64,000 nucleotides of DNA from Symbiodinium kawagutii (taxonomy: Eukaryota; Sar; Dinophyceae; Suessiales; Symbiodiniaceae). Location: assembly GCA_009767595.1 (NCBI GenBank), contig VSDK01018023.1, positions 324,805-388,804 on the forward strand, in the 5' to 3' direction. Shown piece after piece: positions 49,501-61,500 of the stretch (position 1 is the stretch's first letter; every line of letters begins with the position of its first letter). The position numbers and the translations under genes are program-made. The notes under the pieces are model-generated. The model was given only the letters and a program-made list of their open reading frames with translations, was not told the DNA's origin and made no database searches.

Positions 49501-52500
49501 CACAGGAATGCCTTGAATCAACGCCTACCCCGGGTTGAACATGATGCGCTCAAGGTTTTCTGGTGAGAAGATCAACGAGACGGAAAACCGAGCCGTTGGG
49601 GACCCCCAGCGCTGCGCTCATCAGCTGAAGTGGCCACATCAGTTCGCTTGGTTGGGAGGCCACCCCTAGGCCCAACGGGACACCCGGCCCGGAGACCACC
49701 TGCTGCTTTTTCTGCGAAGTTTTATGATTGAACACTACTGACATTGCACCTTACTAGAAGCCATTGTCCGCAGTGGGTTTTGCAAAAAGAGCTCATTTGT
49801 AAAAAAATCATATACAGTCGTCCTGAACAAACCACCAACCAGTCGAATCATTGATGCATTGATGCGTTATTGATCACCATATTCACCCCATCAATTCATT
49901 TATCACCACCAACCAGTCATCATTGATCATTACTAATTGACAACCCTGATTGACAACCTTTCTCTCAGCACTGTTTCCCTGATCACCGCCTTTACGAAGG
50001 TCACCAAGCCATCAACCATCACCATCATGAAGCAGCTTAGGCTCTTGGCGCCAGTACCCAGGTCATGAGCTGATTTAATCAGCCATTGAGACCGTTCTAG
50101 CATGAAGCTCCCCTAGTTTCAAGCCCACATAGTTCGATAAGTTAATCATGATCACTTGATAGAACTATCATGAGGGTCCATAACCTTGCCCACCTGGTGG
50201 TGAGTTCTCCTACCCCAAGTCAACTCAGTGTGGCCCACCCTGCAAGGTCACCAGGTCACCAACCCATGCAACTCACCACGGGGCACGGTGGCGGCGAGCC
50301 GCTCGTGAGCCCTGCAGGTCCTTCATGCCGCGTTACGTGCTCCCCGGGATGCGTCCATCTCCGTGGATGGGCAGAACGTGGTGCCGGAGGTGCACGGCGC
50401 AGGGATTGAATTTAGATACTTTGGGGTCAAAGAAGAAATGTCAAGGGGTCAACTAGCATTATATAATATACTTTGGGGAAAAAATGTCAAAGGAGGAAAA
50501 AATGTCAAGGGGTGAATTTAAACACATTGTATAATATTGTATAGAGGGTTTTTTAAATAGTGGTATATTTTCACCCCATTGTATATTATATAATGTTTTT
50601 TTTTTAGCGCCTTAAGTTTTTTTTGTGTTTTATGGTGTCCTTCATTTGCATCAGAGATCAGTTATCGTTTGATAGTTCCCTTCATTGTTTTTTGATCAAC
50701 CATTATCAAACATCCTCAAACGTCCATATGGCTGCACCTCTGTGGTTATTACTATTCACATCTATTCACCATTCCCTACTATATCTGAAAATGTTGGTGA
50801 TAATCTCCAAAAAATGATGGTTTATTTTCTTTTTATACTTGATATATCCCGTATTGTTGTTGATAATGAATCATTCCCCTCTATTGACCATGAACCATTG
50901 ATTATCAACAATTTTATTCCCACATTACTAACCATTGATTAGGTGTACCATCATCAACCATTCTTGTCCCTACAGTTTTTTTGGGCACTACCCACCATGA
51001 TTGCTGGTGCTGGTGCACTGCTTGACCCATGGTGTGGGCCTGTGGATCCAGGGCTGTGCAACGGGCTGCGACGCGCTGCGCAGGTGTGGAAGGTCTTGGA
51101 TGCCATGAAGGGCTTCTCTGACAAGGTGCGACTTCGACGAGTGGATGGATGGATGGAGGTATAGATAGCATGAACCCCTAAAAACCTTTAAAAAGGAAGA
51201 TGTTTACCCTCCAAAATATGGGTTGTAAGTTAGAATTAACCATTAAGAATAATGGTTAATGATATAGGGGATATTAAGCACAAATCTGGGTTAGACAGCG
51301 ACTATATGGATGTTTCTCCAAATTGGGACCCTAAAGTTATGGATGGTTTGTTGCTAATAATGGTTGATCAACTGGAGTATAACTGGCGACCCCCTTTGAC
51401 GTGAGAAACTCCCATATATAGATCGATAGTAAACCTAGGTATCGATGGTTTCGGAACCTCAACTCATGGTTGATAGTCATAGATGCTGATGGTTCATTGT
51501 GGTAGCCTTAATGAAGACAGCCATTCTTGGGGCTAGCCACTGGAAAAAGCCTGGCGAAGCTTGGTACAAGCCACAGAATTAGCTCATGACTGGTCCCAGG
51601 GCAGGGCGCACAAGGAAACAGGGTCCGTGTTGGGCAGGTTGAGTGAGCGTTAGGGGCATCAGTTGTGCAGGAAGGTTTCTTTTGTTACGAGTTTAGTATG
51701 AAAGCTCATGATATTCAGCGGTACTGCAACCCGGTTTCTGGTATGAGCTTAGTAGGAAAGCTCATGATATTGAGTGGTACTGTAACCCCTATCGATAAAT
51801 AAGAGGCGTGTTGCTAATTTGTAGATCAAATGACATTACATGATGGTACATTTGGACTCACAATCACTGTCACTAGCCTCGTTGCGGTAGATGTACCGGT
51901 GTACCTGAATTGTTCACTGCAGTCACTATTGCATTAGACCAAGAAATATCTCGCTGGTGGGCCCTGGTCCACTGCAAGGGTATGTGGCAGCAGTTTGTTG
52001 TAGTTGGCCTTGGTATATGATGATAGACTTCAGGGTCCGCTTCTTTGTGCGGACTTCCCAAGCGTGTACTGCTCCTCCTACTGCTCAAAAATTGCGGAAT
52101 GGCTACTATTGACTATAGGACAAGGCCTCATGATTGCGTTCGTACATTTTTCTGGACAAATATATGTACCACACCAGTTGGTGATCATTGGAGGGTCCAA
52201 GTACCTGGCAGTTGCACCGCTCAACAGGTTTGGCTCACTGTGAAAATGCCTAGTAACCAATCAGTCTCATGATTGTCAGTTTTGACGCTGATGGTGCTGT
52301 GGAGCAGATATGTAGTGCTGCCCCAACGAAGGTGTTCATGGAAGGGTAGAGATTCCTGGTGCACTTTGTTTCTGCACAAGGAAGTACAGCCAGTAAAACC
52401 AGATCTCGGAACGGAACACAAGCGGACACCACAACAAGAGGATGGTGCACCGGGGATCCATCAATCAATTTTTTATCACTTATTATCCTTACCATGTTTG

Positions 52501-55500
52501 GCTAGTTTTTTTAATCAAGCCTTCGTTCTGATGACCTTCGGTCAGCGGTCAGCGAGGTTCGATCGGGAGAATGGAAGGGCTTCACCGGAAAAGCCTTGAC
52601 AGACGTCGTGTGCATCGGGTGGGGGGCCCTTGTCGGAGCACTTGGGGGTCGCATGGTTGCGCGGTGTCACGGTGTCCTCAAACCATGGAGCACCCTGAAT
52701 GGTTCAGGTAATTAGGGGGGACCCCCAAATCATCCCAGACTTTGATCATTTATAGTCTGTAATCAAGAACCTAGGAAAAATGAGAGTTGATCGCGTATGA
52801 GTGTTTCTCAAAATAGGACTGCCCCTCAATCATCAAGTTTATCAACCATTTCTGGTAACAAAGCAACCACAACTTTGGGGGTCCCGCTTGGCTTAAGAAA
52901 CCAACATAAAGTTGGTATATCCCCCACTATTGTGGGATGGATCCCCTATTATCAAACATTATTGATGGTGATAACCTCTAACAAGTGGTATAATCTCATG
53001 TTAACCACTTTTTAATGGCAAGCATTTCCCTGCCAGGATCGGTGGCTCCTACTTGGGTGTGGAGTTTGTCTACGAAGCACTCAAGACGGACCCCGAGGAA
53101 ACGCGATGGGCGACAAAACCTGGTGGATCGATATGTATCTGGTGGATAACCAAGCTTAAGTGATGGTTAGTTAACCCATGAATCAATGGATACATGTGGT
53201 AGTTGATGACACTTCACTGATGCTTGACCACAAATTGATTGATATAGCTGGTGGTTAACCATAAGACTACTCAAGAATGGTATATAATAGTAAGGGTTGA
53301 TTAGGGCTCAATGACCAACCAATTGTTAGGTAAATTGGTTTCCAACTGGTATATACATACTCCCAGTTGTCGTAGTTATACGTCTATCTACAGTCAAGAA
53401 GCTTTCTGTCCGACTTGTAAGCACCACTACGTAGCTGTGCTGCTAGATAGGACATTCAATCACCAAATGCAAATCTGCGAATTTACAAGTTGTGCTTAGT
53501 TCTCGGTACTGCCAAGTCGGCATTGCGCATCTGATGGTTATGGGAAGGTTGTGGGAACAAGCTTGAAACATGTGCAGAATTGCTTTTTTGCGAACCACCG
53601 GCATCACAGACATTGGTGCTTCCCAAAGTGATTATTAGTCATCACCATCGCTGTGGTTGAGATGTGTCATGACGCTTAATTAGTATGACTAGATTGACTA
53701 GCTGGTTGGTTTTCGGCAGACTTTCTAATCTCCAGACCCAGATGCTCCGTGCATGGTGTATGTACCACATTCTACCTCAGAAATAACGCAAACGATCCCA
53801 AATGTAGATAATATATACCATGCCAATGAATGTGCTGGACATAGGAATGACAGACTCCGATTTGATCGCAAAATACTCAAGTTGACGGCCGCCAGCAATA
53901 CAAGTTGGAGAAGTTTCGAAAACCAGAACGAGCGGTCGTTGTATCTACCATCCGCCTGGTATATCTGCCTGGTACCCAGCTATGAACAAAAAACATGCAC
54001 CTGACCAACTCGACTATGTAAGATCCGGCCATGAAGGCTTACCGTTTTCCTGTTGATTCTCTGTGCTTCTCGCCCAGAGGAGAATCAGTCATGGAGAAAC
54101 AAATGGGTGGATACTTTCGAGACAGGTACACAATCTGACAAGTTTCGGTTTCCTTGGCACTCTGATGAACACAGCCAGCAATTCAGTGTCGATTTCCATG
54201 GTGACAGCTGGCAGCGCAGAGTGCATCGCCTCCGTGGGAGATGAAACGCATCAAAGATGAACTGACGCAGTCTCCAAGGAGGCACTGGGGAGGACGCGAT
54301 GCTGGCAGTGCTCGGTACCCATGATGCCAAAGTCCTAGACTGGGCACACCTGATGGCGGCGGCCAAGACCAAGACATCGAACTGCGGAAGCTGCATCTTT
54401 TTGACCGACAATCAATAGTACAACCATATATTCTGAGTGGAGATCTATCAGCCAGGGTAGCGGGTACATGTGAAGCTCTGTGAATCCATGTTTGCACTGA
54501 AGGGGTTCCGGTGGCGAAGGCCCAGTGTAGATCCGAAGCGGTCTCCTCTGCACGTGGCAGAGGTCTTGCAAAGGGATCTTGTACATAGATGTTCACCTTG
54601 TGCAAAGATATTCTACATTTCTACTGTGATCTTGCCAAGAGACCCCATGCAGAGAGTTTCTACAGGGCTCTTGAATAGAGACTCCTAGATTCCTAGAATA
54701 TCTCCGACAGAGATCTACGACGTTAACAATTCCCGGGGGCCCCAGGATGTGCCAGTTTTAAGCACCAGGGGTGAAGGGCCAGCTGTGTTTCACTAGGTAG
54801 CATGGGTACTTGGGAACATCGCTGAACATATCATGGAAACCACCAACGACTTGGGTGCAACCCGAGATCTTTGCAACGATGTAAAATACCCACCCGCACT
54901 TGGTTGGATCATTTTGACCGCGCTGAAAGTCATGATCAAGGTAGCATATCATTATCCCGGAGATTTTCAAGGTACCACGTGTAGCATATTTTCTGAGTAA
55001 AGAGTTGTCATTTTGAAATGGGAACCCAGCTCATTTGCTCTCAATTTTGGCAAGACCTGATCTCGTTTTTTCTCCAGGTCTTGTTGGTCCCAGCTGTTCG
55101 ACCATAGCGGTGTTTGTTTGCCACAAGTCTCGACCGTATGTGATGTTATTGCCGCTGTTATTCTACATTTTGCAGTACGCATATACTGTTTCCATCATTT
55201 CTTTCACAAATTGAGATATCCATCAACAGGATGCACACACACACACATATTTTGTGTTTAATTCCGCGTGTTGCCAAAGAACATGTTTGTTTTAATCGCA
55301 GTTTCGTTGTGTTTCAATTTATTTCGATAAAGATCATTACATGAACAGTGGTCATTCCAGTCAAGTAACAATTTTCCAAATATGAGCTGCCGAGAAAAAA
55401 CGCCATTAGTGGTGAGTTTTATCTATGTCTACCAGTTTGGTTCGCATATTGGTCATTGTTGATTCCAACAATTGATTGTTGATGATTGCAATCGTCAATG

Positions 55501-58500
55501 ACCAAGTATCTACCATGAGAATCCATGAGATTGGTTCTTGGAATAATAGATGATTGGTCATTGACTCGTGGACTGGTGGATGTTGGTAATTGAGATCTAC
55601 TATGGACTGCCATGATGATCAAGCCACACCCCTGAGGGTAACCGGCACTGGTCAACACTGATTGATACCACCATTTCCATAGATGTTAATACTGGACAAT
55701 CATCATGATTCCAAGTTGTAAACTATCACCGTTGTTGATACTGGTTAGTGTCAGCGTTCATACAGGTCAAGTATGGTTGATGGTAGAAATATTTGAAAGG
55801 CTTCCTGCTGGTTCTGATCCACAACAATGATTCATGACGAGTGCAGCTCAACAAAACGTTTCTCCACCATAATTCACGACGGTTGTCAAATCAAGCATGG
55901 CTACCATAGCTTTGGGTCACCCTGTACCCGGGTTGGGACGGGTTGCAACCACCAACCAGCTACGGTCCAACCAGCATCACACCCAGCACCACTCACCAGT
56001 CTAGCCAGGCCGCTGCAGCGTCCAGCGGCCGCAAGCTGCGGTTCTTAGCCAACGTGGATCCCATCGACGTGCAACGGGCCGCTGGGTAGCAGATGGGGTG
56101 AAGGTCTGGCCTGGTCCAGGGACTTGCCTCAGTGGGGTAGCGGTCAAGCAACGGTCAACTCATGGTCAGTTAAGATGGTTAAAGGTCCAAGCTGAATGGT
56201 GGCTTTGTAAGGGTTTATTTGTGCATTATGCGGTTTATGATTGGTGGCTGAGATAGGAACTGAAAAAGTGACTATTCAACGTTGAAGAATGGTCAATGAT
56301 TCTGGTGGATGGTTCTGCCAGTCATGAACGGTATGGGCTTAGAGCAATACTGCCCCTTTTCTTGGTTTTCGGACGTTGGTGACTTGAGATCCAAGTGGTA
56401 ATAAGTAATGAGCCATCATTTCAAGGAGCTTTGATAACTCATTGCAAGAATAGAGCTAGTACATGACGAAAAGAAGTGGAAGCTGGTTGATTGGCCATTG
56501 ATGGATGTGATGTACTTTATGGGACACTGAATGAAACTAATGATGTTGGACCTCGTGAGTGATTATCCCCTACATTTAACCATATTTAGCCACTGTTAAA
56601 CTGTTATTTGATATGGAACATATTATATACCACTTGATTTACCAACTGTTGTTGGTTTATCAGCATGGCATTATCTATATATACATATATTATATATATC
56701 ATGATATATTATTGTATTGCAACTATTACTGTTCGTAATGTTGATACACCACTATTGATAATATTTACTTGATATTGACAATGACTTATTCCAAATATTA
56801 TTGTTGGTCATCATCCCTCATAGAATTGATGGTGATGGTTAAATATGGATCTAATAATATGGTTCGTCAACCATTCATTAACCATTCATTGGCCACTAGT
56901 AACATATTGATTCACCTATGGTTGATGGTTAGATATGGACCCATCTCCATAGAATCAGACCACTTGCCTAGGCACTCGAAGGGTTGAACCCTGAAACCAC
57001 TTTGGCGCCTCGGCGAAAAAACGGCACCGTAGCCTGCGGTGAGAAGCAGTCCACGATTCGTCCACGATAGGTTTTTTGGCGGATTTTTAGATGTTGCTAT
57101 GGGTCAATATTCATCGACCAACTAATGGGGATTAGTAACCAACAATTTCATAGGCAAAACAATGGTTAATGATGGGGGAACCAGGGGTACAGGGTTTTGA
57201 CCCATAGCCATGTATGACCAACGATTTATAGTGATTCTTAAGGGGATATACAACTATAGGCGATAATTAGAGGGGATAAACCATTAATAATGCTCAATGG
57301 TGGGTGATGATCAGAAAAATAGTATACCAATTAAATGGTGGTTCAATGGTTCAAAAGATCTATACGGTTTAATACCAAGTATATGAGGGTTTAATGCAAC
57401 CAACTCATTATATGGTTGATAATTATGGATATACCAAGGATGATAGTGAATAAACCATACATCATGGTTAATGATAGGGGACAAGAAGCAATAATAGGAG
57501 GGGATGCACCAACTACGCGGTGGTTTCTCAGGTCAGTTTGGGGACCCTAAAGTTATGGATGGTTCATTACTATAAACGGCCACTATGGGATGATTTGGGG
57601 GGTCCCCTCATTCTGAGAAAACATTGCATTTATGATTGTATTATGGTTGTGGAGTGTTATGATTGTGGATGTTCATGATTATAAATCTGTCTTGTGAATT
57701 GCTTTGTATAAATTCAGTGACAACATGTACATGGGCAACGCCATGAAGGTTTGGAGTTTGATGAGAGATGCATTTCTGGCAGCTACCCTGTCTTCATTTT
57801 GGAGTTGCTTCTATCATTTTGTGGCAATGTGATTGTTCTAGAGTAGTACCTGCCTGCCAACAAAGTCCCTGAATACTTGCGTTGTAGACATTTTTTGTGG
57901 TGGTACCTCGAGGCTATCCTCGTTCCTCCTGCTCCACTTACAGATCTGGAGTAACCTTCCCAGTTGCCAAACCCCCAGCCTGTGATGAGCAAAGATTGTG
58001 ACCACCAACCAGCTATGAACCAAGGATGCAGCAACCAGTAGAACTTAAAGCTATGAAAACAGTATCTTGGAAACAACTTTTCTTGGCACTATCGCTGTAG
58101 CACCAAGTTCTTACTGTACAGTGTGCCATGACTTTGATGAGCAATGGTGTTTCCCAGCATTGGTATTCTGTCATGCGTCATGAATATATAATATACCAGT
58201 TCGTTACCAATTCTTGGAAGTTCTGAGCCTCTCTTGTTGATACCAAAACAAATTGGTCGATGAGACGCAACATGTCATGGGCTAGTTCATACTGTGATCC
58301 AATGAATTATTTGCGAAGAAAGTCAAAATTTAGAATTAGAACTATCTTAGATTCAAATATTTTGCTATGTCTTCGATTTTATTGGATTTGATGCGGTTCT
58401 ATATACCTTATTCTTGACGATCGTAAACCATCCTGAACCATCAAATCAAAATTTACTAACCATCAAATCAACAATTTATTGACCATCCAAATTAACAATT

Positions 58501-61500
58501 TATTAACCATCAAATTACTACCCATTGATTGTTAGTGACTCATCAATTAACCATTGATAACCATCAAATCAACCAGTATGAACAATTCATAACCATTACA
58601 AACCATTATTGAACGAACAGTAACCATTAACAACCATTACTAACCAGCATGTTCCACTGTAGGTTGTTCCTAGGCATGTTCCACTATAACCATTACTAAC
58701 CAGTAACCAACCATTACTAACCATTCTTAATGCCTCTTCCAAGCGGCATGTTCCACAGCCGCCCCTCAGCTCAGGTTGTGATCATCTCTAAGACCTTCAC
58801 CACCGCTGAGACCATGCTCAACGCCAAGACCGTGAAGGAGACCGGGACCCACGGAACACCCCACGCCACGTGGGGGGTCAGCTCCAGGGCTATCCAGTGC
58901 GGGCCGCCCTTTCATATGGGTGCCAGGAGCGGCCCCCAGGAGAACTCAGACCGTGTCCGAACATTCTGTACTCTGTTTTACCAAGCTGACGGATCCGATT
59001 TCGCAAATCGAGAAACCTTTCTGTAGGAAAAATTGGGTTGGGCCCTTCCATTTTGTAAGCCATATTTGCATGAATAAATGATCATTGGATCATTGGGTTC
59101 AACCAATTTGTAGGGGGGGTTGTGATCACCATTTTGTAAACACAGACTGGCGGGCCTGACCGACCTCGCAAAATTTTATTGGAGATGATTCAATGGTTCA
59201 AAATTTAAACATGCTTAAAATATTTAAAGTTAGTTTTTGCAAACACATAGTTTTTTCATTTCTTACACGGTGCATTCAGTTGAGGAATGATTTGTTTATT
59301 CCGTTCGTCAATTACTTAGTTCAGAAACTAGTTACTTAATCACTTAAACAGCTGATTAATCCACTTGACTTCCAGATTTCCTTCTGGATCAACTCATTAC
59401 TATTAACCAATCTAAGGAGCAGCAGTTCATGATAATCCACTATACAAAGCAGCAGTATCAATCACTGTATATCACTGCTAAGCAGTATGGTTTTCTCCAT
59501 ACATTTTGCACCCCCAAGTCAGCCAGTTTCCCCACGAAAATTGATGATCAGCCGTTTCCTTGGTTGGTTGGCTGGCTAAAGGGTACCACCACGGCTACGG
59601 ACAAAGCCCGTTGTCAAACATTGGTACCTACATCATAGCTGGTTAAGGGGTACCACCGTGGCTACGGACAACCATGAACAACCATAGGGGGTTAAGCCAA
59701 TATTGGTTGTTGGTTGTTACCCCCTACGATCAACGGCGTCATAACCAGTACTGTTGGTTGTTAATCTGCCTGGTGGGGGTCGGACGCAGCTGAGCCAAGG
59801 GCATCCCGTTCTGGCCCTTCAATACAGGGGAGCGAGGCCACGAGAGGCCGAACCAAATGGCAGTTGCACTATCCCCTATGATTAACCATTATTAATAACA
59901 GTGGTTATTTAGTTACATGTTGTTACCTATTAATCATAGTGGGTAACATCATAGGGAGTACCATATCATCATAGGGTTAACTACTGTTAATTAACCATTA
60001 ATTAATATTAGTTGCGTGTTGTTACCCCCTATGATTAGATACTGTGATTTACTATTAATTAACCATCATCAAACATTATAATCCATATGTAAATATTCTT
60101 AGCCATTATTGTTAGTACCTTTGTATTAACAATTACATCTTTACAGGATATCTAATAGGTTATCCATAGGGGTAATACCAACACTGTATTATTAGCCGTT
60201 ATTGTAAGTTGTCACATTTTGTTTACTTCTTATAATTAACCGCTATTATCATGATTAATGGTTATAATTTATAATCCGTACCCATCAACAATTGGCCATT
60301 AATCATCCCCTGTTAGTAAACAGTTCAAAACCACCAGCTAGATCTGACTAGTAGTCGTTTAACCGGTATTGTTTGTTATGATCCCCTATGATTAATCCTA
60401 TGTTGGTTATTAAACCTGTTATTATTATTATTGTTGTCATCATTAGCTGGCTATCAACTGCTATCACTCCCTTATTATTAATTGTTACCTCCTATCATAG
60501 ATCACTATTCACCATGACTGTTGGTTACTGAGCCCCATGAGAAACCATTATGAATATACTTTGTACATGTTGTCATCCCCTATGATTAATTGCTATTAAC
60601 CATCATCAGATTATCATCATTCCCTATGATTTACCCTATGTTGGTTACTATCCCCTAATTAACATGATAGTTGTCATACCCTATGTCGTCATCCCCTATG
60701 CATACCCTATGTTACTATCATTATTAACCCTATGACTGTTGGTTACAATCCCCTGTGAATACCCTATGTTGCTTACTATCATCCACCGTTGCCTGGAGCA
60801 TCAACCGTCCCAGGCGTGGTTGGTCAAGGCCATGGGCGATGACTGCGTGGCATCCCAGGGGAGCGACGACGCTGAGCCCCAGCGATGCAACAGCCAGAAG
60901 AACTGCAGGGTTCATGGTTCGTAGGCAGGTTTTATACTGTCTTAATGGTGAGTTGATGGTGAATCAATAGTGATTCTATAGGGTCTAAGTGGTGATTAAA
61001 TGGTGTTTCAATAGTGATTTTGTAGTGGTGATTTGACAGTCCATTACTAGTGAATACTGTTGAACCGAGTTTGGAAAGTTTTTACCCTGGTTAATAGGGG
61101 CCAGAACAAGAAACCAACAGACAAATTCTAAAAAAGAAGATTCAACCAGCAAAAAGCAATGAACAACAGCAAGAAGCAAAACCAAGCACCACAACCTGAA
61201 AACATCAAAAACACCAGGGTGCGAACTCACCTAAAAATCGCAGTCACCTCGTGGAAGTATCTATTGCGTGGCTGACTCTTGTGGCCACATAAAGCTGCTT
61301 TGGGGGCCAGCTGCTGGTTTCCGTGCCGATCAAAACAAATCTGTTGGTTGGTTAGGTTAGGCCCAAGGTATAGTTGGTATGTACCTCAGCCGGACTGTCA
61401 GAGCCTAACTATGTTGGTGGTTCATGAGTTAAGTGTCACTGTCAACGATCGTGAAGCATCGCCTTCTTGCATCAACCACCGTGAGCCAGCGATGAGTATC

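Noticed and set aside
49550..49744. 64-codon - strand open frame
   Set aside because: It is antisense to GPI exon 7, whose FSGEKINETENRA match decides the strand.
52440..52599. Open frame continuing GPI exon 10 upstream and in other frames
   Set aside because: Stops and the conserved start at VRSGEW show that only 52557-52618 is coding.
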